The notes beneath the pieces were generated by a model. That model saw nothing but the letters and a program-made list of their open reading frames with translations. It was not told the DNA's origin and did no database searches. A stretch of DNA of 64,000 bases from Taudactylus pleione (lineage: Eukaryota > Chordata > Amphibia > Anura > Myobatrachidae), in NCBI GenBank assembly GCA_031769625.1, contig JAUIMM010000113.1, positions 11,442,501 to 11,506,500 on the forward strand, in the 5' to 3' direction. Within the stretch, counting starts at the first letter, position 1. The number at the start of each line of letters is the position of its first letter. Below are positions 14,687 to 23,401 of the stretch, piece after piece. The translations under genes and the position numbers were made by a program.

Positions 14687-15013
14687 AGTAGTGCCAAGCG
14701 TGCGCCTGTGTCATAAGTAAAGGGCCGGCTGGCTTGACCGTTAAAGGGTGCTGTAACCCCCAAAGTACACTCCAAACAAAATAAAAAAATATTTTCTGTG
14801 TTTGTGAATTGTGTGCACTGTGGCTGCACGTGCATCAACAAAGCAGCAGCGCCAAGCGTGCGCCTGTGTCCCATAAGTAAAGAGCCGGCTTGCTCGTTTC
14901 TTAAAGGGTGGTGTAACCCACAAAGTGCACTACTCTCCAGCAAAAATAAAAAAATATTTTCTGTGTTTGTGTGCACCTTAGCCGCACGTATATATCAAAT
15001 CAATATAACATAA

Positions 15014-16040
15014 ATGGAGGACCAAACTTTCTCCGATAAAAATAAAATAGGGAAAGATCAAGAACCACTTCCTCCTAGTGCTGAAGCTGCTGCCACTAGT
15101 CATGACGTAGACGATAACATGCCATCAACGTCGTCTGCCAAGGCCGATGCCCAATGTCATAGTAGAGGGCACATACAATCCCAAATGACAAAGTTCAGGA
15201 AAATGACCTTAAAAAAAACATTTAAATCATCTGAAGAGAAACGTAAACTTGCCAATATGCCATTTATGACACGGAGTGGCAAGGAACGGCTAAGGTCTTT
15301 CCATATGTTCATGACTAGTGGTTCAGCTTCACATGACGATGGAAGCCCTCCTCCGCGCTAAAAAAATCAAACGAGTTAAGCTGGCAAAAGCACAGCGAAG
15401 AACTGTGCGTTCTAAGAAGATATCACAAATCCCCAAGGAGAGTCCAAGTGTGGTGGCGGTTGCGATGCCTGACCTTCCCAGCACTGGATGGGAAGAGATG
15501 GCTCTTTCCACCATTTGCACGCCCCCTGCAAGTGCTGAAAGGAGCACCCACAGTCCACTTGCTGATCTGCAAATTGAAGATGTCACTGTTGAAGTACAAC
15601 AGGATGAGGATACTGGTGTACCTGGCGCTGAGGAGGAAGTTGGCGAGGAGGATTCTGATGGTGATGTGGTTTGTTTAAATCAGGCTCCGGGGGAGACAGT
15701 TGTTGTCCGTGGGATGAAAAAGCCCATCACGGTCATGCCTGGGCAGAAGACCAAACATTCCACCTCTTTGATCTGGCAATATTTCTATCCAAATCCGGAC
15801 AACAACTGTCTTGCCATATGTACCATATGTAAAGGTGAAATAAGTAGGGGTAGGGACGTTAACCACCTAGGAACATCCTCCCTTATACGGCACCTGCAGC
15901 GCGTTCATAAAAAGTTGCTGTCAAGTTCAGAAACTTTGGCTAAGACCGTAAGCAGTCCAGGGACACCTAAATCCCTTTTTCATGTTTTATCCAAGGAATT
16001 GGTGGATGAGGAGGATGAGGATGACATCTTGCCTCCGTAG
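15014..16040 (+). pseudogene. hAT transposase N-terminal part with BED zinc finger
   Basis: The N-terminal DNA-binding part of a hAT transposase, preserved in two overlapping frames. The first (15,014-15,361, 115 residues) starts at an ATG 20 bp after the last satellite trace and is Ser/Lys-rich. The second (15,318-16,040, 240 residues) lies in another frame, so a frameshift or lost splice separates them. The second frame holds a BED finger at about residues 145-200: an aromatic WQYF segment, CTIC as the C-x2-C pair, and HLQRVH as the H-x4-H pair. An acidic tail ending DEEDEDDILPP follows. The same tail ends the transposase of copy B, so an internal deletion removed the catalytic core and most of the dimerisation domain. 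BED fingers in hAT proteins are known to bind transposon ends. A truncated protein might still bind DNA, but expression is unknown. Confidence 0.8.
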
Positions 16041-16677
16041 AGCCAGTTTGTGCAGGGACACATTAATTGCCAGCTTGTTTTGTGGGGGCCCAAACGAACC
16101 AATAATTTCAGCCACAGTCATGTGGCAGACCCTGGCGCTGAAATGATTGGTTTGTTAAAGTGTGCATGTCCTTTTTATACAACCATAAGGGTGGGTCGGA
16201 GGGCCCAAGGACAATTCCATTTTGCACCTCTTTTTTTTCTTTGCAGTATGTACTGTTTGGGGCCTAGTTTTCCAAACTGCCATCCTGTCTGCCACTGCAG
16301 TGTCACTCCTAGATGGGCCACGTGTTTGTGCCGCCCACTCGTGTCGCTTAGCATAGTCATCCAGCTACCTCGGTGCAACCTTTTGGCCATAAAAACAATA
16401 TTGTGAGGTGTTAAGTGTTCAGAATAGACTGGAAATGAGTGGGAATGAAGGTTATTGAGGTTAATAATTGAATAGGAGCATAAAAACCCACAAATTATGT
16501 GATTTTAGCTGTTTTTATGCTTTTTTAAAAAAAAAATACAGATCCAAAACACAAAACCCAGAACCCAAAACACGGAAGGGTGGTTTTGGCAAAACCAATC
16601 CAGATCCAAAACACGAAGAAAGATCCAGATCCAAAGCCAAAACACAAAACACGAAAAGTGGCCGGTGCACACCCCTA
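16041..16677 (+). other. 3' UTR and 3' terminus of hAT copy A
   Basis: Non-coding 3' end. It matches 20,636-21,264 of copy B closely and more distantly the ends of elements C (29,690-29,974), D (31,176-31,560, reversed) and E (49,846-50,200, reversed). Conserved blocks are the TGTGGGGGCCCAAACGAACC stretch after the stop codon, the CAATATTGTGAGGTG block, an A-rich run, and repeated CCAGATCCAAAACAC-like subterminal units leading to GGTGCACACCCCTA. Such subterminal repeats in hAT elements commonly bind transposase; that role here is inference. Confidence 0.75.
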
Positions 16678-16695
16678 ATATATATATATATATAT
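16678..16695. repeat. (TA)9 separating hAT copies A and B
   Basis: Eighteen bases of alternating A and T lie exactly between the 3' end of copy A and the 5' end of copy B. Another AT dinucleotide run follows copy B at 21,265. An 8-bp ATATATAT target duplication for copy B fits but cannot be proven inside a simple repeat. Confidence 0.9.
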
Positions 16696-16839
16696 TAGGG
16701 GTGAGCGGGTTCGGATTTCTGAAATCCGAACCCCCCCGAGCCCCCCCGATCCGAGGCAGATCCGAGTCAGGCTCAACTTTTCCCGCCTGACTCGGATTCT
16801 GAAATCGAGGCAAAACGTCATCATCACGCCTTCCGAGTC

Positions 16840-16905
16840 TCGCGGGTTTTGGATCCTATATAAGGTACCCGCGTTGGCGCCATTTTCTCACTCGGCTGTG
16901 GACAG
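16840..16905 (+). promoter_or_regulatory. Putative core promoter of hAT copy B
   Basis: A canonical TATATAAGG box at 16,857-16,865 lies about 145 bp inside the 5' end. It is followed by GGCGCCATTTTCTCACTC, so initiation would be expected near 16,890. The related old element E has a comparable arrangement on the minus strand: CATAAAAG near 52,268-52,275, then GGTGCCATTTCACAC. Retention of the same order in two diverged elements supports a real RNA polymerase II promoter. Use of the start site is not shown. Confidence 0.6.
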
Positions 16906-16944
16906 TGAAGAGGGAGGGTGGGAGATAGGGCTGGCTGGGCTGTG

Positions 16945-17250
16945 TAGTGTAGTGTAGTGTAGTGCAGAGTAGTGTTGTGCTGTGCTGTGCTGCGCTGTGC
17001 TGCTGTTGTCCATAGGGGCTGTGTCCACTACTTCAAAGTCCATAGGGGCTGGCTGTGTTGTGCTGTGCTGCTGTTGTTAATAGGGGCTGTGTCCACTACT
17101 TCAAAGTCCATAGGGGCTGGCTGGACTGTGTTGTGCAGTCAGTTGTCCATAGGGGCTGTGTCCACTCCAAACTCCTGTGCAGTGTCCCAGTCCTAAAGGG
17201 GTGCTGTAGTGTTGTCCAGGGGGTGCTCTGTCCGTCAGGGGTGCTCCCCC
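16945..17250 (+). repeat. Leader minisatellite of hAT copy B
   Basis: Tandem GTGTA/GTGCT runs (16,945-17,005) are followed by repeated units built on CCATAGGGGCTGTGTCCACT and CTTCAAAGTCCATAGGGG. They end in an A-run that opens directly into the first 157-bp monomer. It lies just downstream of the putative promoter, so the transcribed leader would be repetitive. Confidence 0.75.
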
Positions 17251-17251
17251 T

Positions 17252-18740
17252 AAGTGCTAAAAAAAAAATATTTTTTCTGTGTTTGTGAATTGTGTGCGCA
17301 GTAGCCGCACGTGCATCAACAAAGTAGTGCCAAGCGTATGCCTGTGTCATAAGTAAAGGGCCGGCTGGCTTGACCGTTAAAGGGTGCTGTAACCCCCAAA
17401 GTACACTCCAAACCAACTAACAAAATATTTTCTGTGTTTGTGAATTGTGTGCGCAGTAGCCGCACGTGCATCAACAAAGTAGTGCCAAGCGTGCACCTGT
17501 GTCATAAGTAAAGGGCCGGCTGGCTTGACCGTTAAAGGGTGCTGTAACCCCCAAAGTACACTCCAAACCAAATATAAAAATATTTTCTGTGTTTGTGAAT
17601 TGTGTGCGCAGTAGCCACACGTGCATCAACAAAGTAGTGCCAAGCGTGCGCCTGTGTCATAAGTAAAGGGCCGGCTGGCTTGACCGTTAAAGGGTGCTGT
17701 AACCCCCAAAGTACACTCCAGTACAAACCAAAGAAAAAAATATTTTCTGTGTTTGTGAATTGTGTGCGCAGTAGCCGCATGTGCATCAACAAAGTAGTGC
17801 CAAGCGTGCACCTGTGTCATAAGTAAAGGGCCGGCTGGCTTGACCGTTAAAGGGTGCTGTAACCCCCAAAGTACACTCCAGTCCAAACCAAATAAAAAAT
17901 TTTTTTCTGTGTTTGTGAATTGTGTGCGCAGTAGCCGCACGTGCATCAACAAAGTAGTGCCAAGCATGCGCCTGTGTCATAAGTAAAGGGCCGGCTGGCT
18001 TGACCGTTAAAGGGTGCTGTAACCCCCAAAGTACACTCCAAACCAAATAACAAAATATTTTCTGTGTTTGTGAATTGTGTGCGCAGTAGCCGCACGTGCA
18101 TCAACAAAGTAGTGCCAAGCATGCGCCTGTGTCATAAGTAAAGGGCCGGCTGGCTTGACCGTTAAAGGGTGCTGTAACCCCCAAAGTACACTCCAGTCCA
18201 AACCAAATAAAAAAATATTTTCTGTGTTTGTGAATTGTGTGCGCAGTAGCCGCACGTGCATCAACAAAGTAGTGCCAAGCGTGCACCTGTGTCATAAGTA
18301 AAGGGCCGGCTGACTTGACCGTTAAAGGGTGCTGTAACCCCCAAAGTACACTCCAGTCCAAACCAAATAAAAAAATATTTTCTGTGTTTGTGAATTGTGT
18401 GCGCAGTAGCCACGCATGCATCAACAAAGTAGTGCCAAGCGTGCGCCTGTGTCATAAGTCAAGGGCCGGCTGGCTTGACCGTTAAAGGGTGCTGTAACCC
18501 CCAAAGTACACTCCAAGCCAAATAACAAAATATTTTTTCTGTGTTTGTGAATTGTGTGCGCAGTAGCCGCACGTGCATCAACAAAGTAGTGCCAAGCGTG
18601 TGCCTGTGTCATAAGTAAAGGGCCGGCTGGCTTGACCGTTAAAGGGTGCTGTAACCCCCAAAGTACACTCCAAACCAAATAACAAAATATTTTTTCTGTG
18701 TTTGTGAATTGTGTGCGCAGTAGCCGCACGTGTATCAACA
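17252..18740. repeat. 157-bp satellite array II
   Basis: About nine and a half monomers of the same 157-bp repeat as array I. They are more heterogeneous between neighbours (for example ATAAAAAAATATTTT linkers and CCACGCATG or GCATGTG variants) and show no clear higher-order period. It occupies the same place in the transposon as array I: after the leader and before the transposase remnants. Confidence 0.95.
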
Positions 18741-18987
18741 TCTGGTCCGGACTGAAGGACGTGCCAACAATTTCTGACAAGTCTACTGTCACTGCATATG
18801 ATACTGTCCTCAAAGCAGCAGCGACAAGCGTGCGTCTGTCTGTTAAAGGGTGGTGTAACCCTCAAAGTGCGCTCCACAAACAATAAAAAAAATCTTCTTT
18901 TTTTTTCTGTCTTTGTGAAATGTGTGGGCTGTAGCCGCACCTGCATCCTTAAAGCAGCAGCGACAAGCGTGCATCTGTCTGTTAAAG
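18741..18987 (+). repeat. Degenerate edge monomers with ~75-bp insertion
   Basis: The last monomer is split after CATCAAC by about 75 bp of different sequence (18,741-18,814), then resumes with AAAGCAGCAGCGACAAGCG and GGTGTAACCC. These are the same diagnostic variants as in the edge monomers of array I near 14,840-14,910. A further partial monomer ends at 18,987, where hAT coding sequence begins. The forward reading of the extra piece is open, but I do not recognise it. Confidence 0.65.
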
Positions 18988-20635
18988 GATTACATCGGTG
19001 ACAGCATCCAAGTAGGCATGTCAGACAGTCCGTACCTGTACTGGCAGGCAGGGGTGTATCTAGGGGTCCGAGCGCCCATGGCAAAGTAATGGAATGGCGC
19101 CCCCTCCCCTCATATTTTCTGTATAAATACACACACTGTACTTAAAACCTCTCCCTAGCCAGCCCCCATGTCTCACCTGCCAGTTACAGTAACACTACAC
19201 CCTGTCACATACTCAGCCTGTCACCTGTAACACTACACCCTGTCACACACTCACACTACACCCTGTCTCCTGTAACACTACACCCTGTCACCTGTAGCAC
19301 TACACCCTGTCACATACTCACACTACACTCTGTCACCTGTAACACTACACCCTGTCACACACTCACACTACACCCTGTCACCTGTAACACTACACCCTGT
19401 CACATACTCACACTACACCCTGTCACCAGTAACACTACACCCTGTCACACACTCACACTATGCACTGTCACATACTCACACTCAGCCTGTCACACTACAC
19501 CCTGTCACATACTCACACTACACTCTGTCACATACTCACACTACACCCTGTCACATACATACTCACACTACACCCTGTCACACACTCACACTACACCCTG
19601 TCATATACTCACACTCAGCCTGTCACACTACACCCTGTCACATACTCACACTCAGCCTGTCACACTACACCCTGTCACATACCTCTGGGGTCCCGCTGTC
19701 AGCCCGCACAGGAGCAGGAGCAGCCGGAAGGTACCCTCCCACATTCTCCGCTCCTCGGTTCCCGGCGGCATGTGAGATGGATGCCCAAGTGTCCCACTGT
19801 CAGCCCGCACAGGAGCAGCCGGCAGGTATACTCCTTCATCCTCCGCTCCCCGGCGGCATGTGAGACAGAGTCAGCCGCGAGCCCGGGTGTCCCGCTGTCA
19901 GGCGCACAGGAGCAGCTGTCAGGTACCCTGCTTCATCCTCCGCTCCCCGGTGCCCGACGGCATGTGAGAGGGAGAGTCAGCCGCGGCTGCCGGGGAGGCC
20001 GAGCGGGGGAGGATCCGGGGACAGGGAGGAGGAGGCTGGGGGAGGACGGGCGGGGAGGTGCTGTGTCGGGTGAGGAGGTGGTGCCGGGAAGTAGGGGTGG
20101 GTGACTCCCTCTCACTCAGCAGCGGCTCCCAGGCCCTGGACGGAAATCATAGGGGCATACCTGGGACTCCGTGGCAGTCCTGTCTATTTCTACCCCTTGA
20201 CCATGGGAGGCACTGCTGGACGGTGCCCCCCCCTCGGCCGGCGCCCCTGGCGAGTGCCATCCTGGCCAATGTGTAGATACGCCCCTGCTGGCAGGAAAAA
20301 GAAGCAATTTGGAGGTCTCTGTACAAACTGGCTCTATTTTATCTGAGTTGCCCCCCCTCCAGTGTGTACTCCGAAAGAGTTTTTAGTGCAGCCGGGAACC
20401 TTGTCAGCGAAAGGCGTAGGAGGTTGCTTCCACAAAATGTGGAGAAGATGATGTTCATAAAATGAATTATCAACTCTTCCAGGAAGACCAGCCTCCAGAA
20501 CGTACAGAGGGACCTGTGGTTGTGGATTCCAGCAGGGACGAATTAATACTCAGTGAGGATGAGGATGTACACAACACTGAAGAGGGTGAGGAATCGGTGG
20601 ATGAGGAGGATGAGGACGACATCTTGCCTCCGTAG
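18988..20635 (+). pseudogene. hAT transposase C-terminal dimerisation domain, interrupted
   Basis: The C-terminal hAT dimerisation domain. The first part (18,988-19,048) reads ...MSDSPYLYWQ, the usual P-x-x-YW start of the domain. Coding then stops at a nested hAT (19,049-20,287) and resumes at 20,288. An in-frame stop near 20,344 is followed by SSVYSERVFSAAGNLVSERR, the hallmark S-E-R-x-F-S-x-A-G motif, and RLLPQNVEKMMFIK. A one-base deletion in an A-run near 20,460 shifts the frame. From 20,462 the acidic tail continues open for 57 residues to DEEDEDDILPP and a stop at 20,633. Breaks are thus the insertion, one stop and one frameshift. The catalytic region upstream is absent. Confidence 0.85.
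19049..20287. mobile_element. Nested non-autonomous hAT with CAGGGG ends
   Basis: A 1,239-bp element with inverted ends CAGGGGTGTATCTA and (reversed) CAGGGGCGTATCTA, flanked by a perfect 8-bp duplication CTGGCAGG (19,041-19,048 and 20,288-20,295). Inside are a minisatellite of CACTACACCCTGTCAC-type units (19,185-19,680), about three ~100-bp GC-rich tandem units built on CCCGCTGTCAG...GGCATGTGAGA (19,688-19,975), and a GC-rich right part. No transposase is visible. It interrupts the transposase of copy B and so is younger. Confidence 0.93.
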
Positions 20636-21264
20636 AGCCAGTTTGTGCAGGGACAGATTAATTGCCAGTTTGTTTTGTGGGGGCCCAAACGAACCAATCA
20701 TTTCAGCCACAGTCGTGTGGCAGACCCTGGCGCTGAAATGATTGGTTTGTTAAAGTGTGCATGTCCTGTTTATACAACATAAGGGTGGGTGGGAGGGCCC
20801 AAGGACAATTCCATCTTGCACCTCTTTTTTTTCTTTGAATTATGTACTGTTTGGGGCCTAGTTTTTCAAACTGCCATCCTGTCTGCCACTGCAGTGTCAC
20901 TCCTAGATGGACCACGTGTTTGTGCCGCCCACTCGTATCTCTTAGCATAGTCATCCAGCTACCTCGGTGCAACATTTTGGATATAAAAACACTATTGTGA
21001 GGTGTGAGGTGTTCAGAATAGACTGGAAATTAGTGGAAATTAAGGTTATTGAGGTTAATAATAGCATAGGAGCAGAAAAACACACAAATTCTGTGATTTT
21101 AGCTGTTTTTATGCTTTTTAAAAAAAAAAATACAGATCCAAAACACAAAACCCAGAACCCAAAACACGGAAGGGTGGTTTTGGCAAAACCAATCCAGATC
21201 CAAAACACGAAGAAAGATCCAGATCCAAAACCAAAACACGAAAAGTGGCCGGTGCACACCCCTA
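20636..21264 (+). other. 3' UTR and 3' terminus of hAT copy B
   Basis: Colinear with 16,041-16,677 of copy A with only scattered differences, which shows that the two copies are recent relatives. It ends at GGTGCACACCCCTA. Confidence 0.8.
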
Positions 21265-21272
21265 ATATATAT

Positions 21273-21834
21273 ATATATAAGAGATGGCACTCTGATGAGT
21301 TTTACAACAGGGGGGTGCCTGGTCCAGAAAAAATCATACAGACGCTCTATCACGAAACAAGCAAGTAGCCCGTAGTGTAGAAAACAAACAGCACTCACGT
21401 TTAGATGAAGAATCCACAGGTTTATTCACATGTAAACTATGAAAACATGCAGCATCAGCTTACAGTAGCCCAACGATCGTTTCAGCTATCATCTAGTTTT
21501 CCTCAGTGTGTATATAACTATTTTATGCTCCTGTGGGTGGGTGCTTCTCACATACTAGACACTCCCAAAGAAGTACAGCCCTGCCCCTAACATGCTGAGG
21601 CCACACCCCCTCCAGGGGGGGTGGGCCCGGGAAGTGGCTATATCAGTGCCCATTATTTCTCTTGGCAGCCCTGTGTACATTCTATAACATTATAGCTATA
21701 ATCTGATTGGTTGCTATTGGTATCTTCACCACCTGTCCTCTTTAGAAGATTTCATACATCTCCCCTTTTGCTCCATATATTTTGCCAGAACCTGTACTCT
21801 TTTTAATTGGACAATATTACTATATATGCGATGT
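21273..21834. other. Unassigned, probably repetitive sequence
   Basis: No coding signature recognised. The segment AACGATCGTTTCAGCTATC followed by TAGTTTTCCTCAGT resembles the conserved end block of interspersed repeats seen in amphibian and fish genomes, but I cannot name a family. There are no clear terminal repeats. Confidence 0.3.
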
Positions 21835-22330
21835 AGTTAATATCCCAACGATCGGGATGCCGGCTGCCGAAATCCCAGCGCCGGAATCCCGGCATGACTG
21901 GGGATGCCGACACCAAAATCCCGGCAGCCAGCATCCCGATCATAAGGAGACCAGGGCAAGGTAAGTAGCAGCCCGGGAGGGTGGTGGGGGGATTAGGTAT
22001 AGGCACCCCAGGGGGACTTAGAGTTAGGCTAAGGGAGGGGGGAGGGTAGGGTTAGGGTTCCAGACAGGGGGGTTAGGTTCAGGCACATCAGGGGTAGGTT
22101 AGGGTTAGGCACTAGCAGGGGGAGGGTTAGGGTTAGGCACTAAGGGGGAAGGGTTAGGCTTAGGCACTTACCGGGAGGGTTAGGGTGCAGGGTAGGGAGG
22201 GTTAGTGTTAGGGCACAAAAAAGGAGGGTTAGGGTTAAGGGGTAAATAGGACAGGGGAACATTGCTTACCATTCCCCTGTCGGGATTCGAACCATCGGAA
22301 TGCTGCTGTCAGTGTATTGACAGATGGCAT
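21835..22330. repeat. GGGTTAGG-rich interspersed repeat, copy 1
   Basis: The flank is a palindrome-rich block of repeated CGGGATGCCGGC/GAAATCCC words (21,845-21,955). A GTAAGT (21,961-21,966) and about 250 bp of imperfect GGGTTAGGGTTAGGCAC units follow. The end near 22,270-22,310 (CTGTCGGGATTCGAACC) is inverted relative to the start. The same layout recurs at 34,535, 47,131 and 48,200. The telomere-like motif is internal to an interspersed repeat. Confidence 0.7.
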
Positions 22331-23240
22331 TGCCTCTGTCAGTATTTCACACAGATTCCCTATATACAGTATGGTAAAAAATACAGGTCAGTGTAAAATA
22401 CTCTGTTAGATAATTGTAGTACCAGTTGTAATAATTCTGCTACACTACAAAATAACAAAACAAGATAAATGCATGCAGTGATAAGATTTAGAAGCGTTAA
22501 GCAAGGAAGGGCCAAGTTATATAAAAGAAGAGACATTCTGGAAGGATTGAATGAGTATGAGACAATATAGTGTATTACGTTTGAGAAATATTTTTTCTAA
22601 TTCTCTTTGAAGTACAGAATGAAGACACAGATACCCGGCCAGAGCAGTTATATCTTGCAGTGGTTTGGTTAAACTGCTTTGATCATTATTGTCTTTCTGT
22701 TTCTTCTCTTTTCTATACCTGGCTATAATAAGTGAAGTGCTGCGATCCATCTTAATGAATTATTTTGGCCAAGAGCTTAATGTCCTGCAAATGCTTTACT
22801 AGGTTATATGTGTCCTTAGATCCAGGGCTTGCAGGGAAAATATATTGTCGATTCTATTTTTCATTACAAAGAAGAAGCTCAGTTTTTGTTGATTACAGTA
22901 ATTAATTAAGTGAAAAGGGTTTCCGTTGATGTGTGGATTGTTTGGCTACTCTAGCCCGTGGTAGGGTATTACTAGAAACAATGAATGAAAGAGGTATAAA
23001 ATTGTGCATTTATTCATTCATTTATATTTTTATGTTGTTTAACAGGCTCCCAGAGAGCAAAGCTATACATGGTAATACAACATAAAATAGGTTATGTAAA
23101 TATACTGCTATAAGCACATACACATATACACGTATGTGATTGTGCAATAAAAAAAATGGTAAGATAATTGTGCTGTATAGTACTATATATCAAAAGAAAT
23201 GTAATTTTCACGTCCCCTCACATCGCCATAGAAAGGTAAA
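22331..23240. other. No feature recognised
   Basis: AT-rich sequence with no open frame that resembles a known protein, no tandem repeat and no inverted ends that I can support. Confidence 0.5.
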
Positions 23241-23401
23241 GGGCAAGATATATCAAACCTTGGAGAGTGATAAAGTGGAGAGAGATAAAGTACCAACCAA
23301 TAGGCTCCTGTCATTCTACAGGCTATGTTTAAAAAATGACAGTTACAGTAGGAGCTGATTGGTTGGTACTTTATCTCTCTCCATATTATCTCTCTCCAAG
23401 G
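23241..23401. mobile_element. Palindromic TTTACTAA-type MITE, interrupted on the right
   Basis: Inverted arms: the left contains CAAACCTTGGAGAG and GATAAAGTACCAACCAAT; the right contains GGTTGGTACTTTATCTCTC and TCTCTCCAAGG. The final ~20 bases appear displaced to 25,145-25,170 (AAGGTTTAACACATTTCCCT), matching the inverse of the left end, because element G (23,402-25,144) sits between. Related copies lie at 44,636, 53,422 and 63,459. Termini resemble the 3-bp-duplicating element at 59,816, so PIF/Harbinger affinity is likely but not proven. Confidence 0.7.

Larger units (their letters stand above)
1..14991. repeat. 157-bp satellite array I
   Basis: About 95 head-to-tail monomers of 155-160 bp. 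Length differences lie in an A-rich linker that is either CCAAATAACAAAATATTTT-like or CAGTCCAAACC followed by a poly-A run (a C-run in some variants). Nearly every monomer carries GCCGCACGTGCATCAAC, with CACATG or CCACACGTG variants. Monomers are highly similar across the core and become degenerate from about 14,700 to the right edge, as expected for homogenisation in the centre. Variant monomers recur in blocks at offsets of about 1,102, 1,578, 1,889 and 2,049 bp (7, 10, 12 and 13 monomers), so the array has higher-order repeats of variable length. Long minus-strand open frames across it are a by-product of the repeat. Confidence 0.97.
1..16677 (+). mobile_element. hAT element, copy A (left end beyond window)
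   Basis: This is the 3' portion of a hAT DNA transposon on the plus strand. In order it holds a 157-bp tandem array (1-14,991), a BED-finger transposase N-terminal frame (15,014-16,040) and a 3' non-coding terminus ending GGTGCACACCCCTA at 16,677. The last ~640 bp match the 3' terminus of copy B (20,636-21,264) almost base for base, and the same terminus appears reversed at 31,176. The 5' terminus is not in the window, so the array may be longer than seen. The catalytic RNase H-like core is missing: the BED frame joins directly to the acidic C-terminal tail, which indicates an internal deletion. Family assignment follows from BED finger plus hAT C-terminal homology in copy B and 8-bp target duplications in relatives. 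Confidence 0.8.
16696..21264 (+). mobile_element. hAT element, copy B (both termini present)
   Basis: A 4,569-bp element starting TAGGGGTGAGCGGG and ending GGTGCACACCCCTA; the inverted ends match as TAGGGGTG(A/T)GC. Order: GC-rich subterminal inverted repeats (16,696-16,830), promoter, leader minisatellite (16,960-17,245), 157-bp monomers (17,252-18,740), degenerate monomers, transposase C-terminal remnant split by another hAT (19,049-20,287), and the 3' terminus. The N-terminal and catalytic parts are deleted. Flanking (TA)n is consistent with an 8-bp duplication. It supplies the 5' half that copy A lacks in this window, and the two together show that the 157-bp array belongs inside the transposon. 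Confidence 0.85.

Noticed and set aside
42..14976. Dozens of overlapping 60-190 residue minus-strand open frames in the 157-bp array, all repeating HTIHKHRK and GLQHPLTVKPAGPL
   Set aside because: They are translations of the satellite monomer in different frames. They shift frame with linker length, have no independent coding signal and recur only because the DNA repeats.
1..14991. CRISPR array
   Set aside because: The units are 157 bp of near-identical sequence with no unique spacers, in a transposon-rich vertebrate-like context with no cas genes.
15014..16040. A host ZBED gene rather than a transposase fragment
   Set aside because: The BED frame is attached to a hAT 3' terminus that is repeated elsewhere in the window, contains a frameshift, and ends with the same acidic tail as the transposase in copy B.
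19460..20115. Pro/His/Arg-rich open frames around 19,460-20,115 on both strands
   Set aside because: They lie in the minisatellite and GC-rich part of the nested CAGGGG hAT element and have no recognisable domain.
22000..22260. True telomere or chromosome-fusion site
   Set aside because: The GGGTTAGG units are imperfect, short and embedded in a dispersed repeat with four copies in both orientations in this window.
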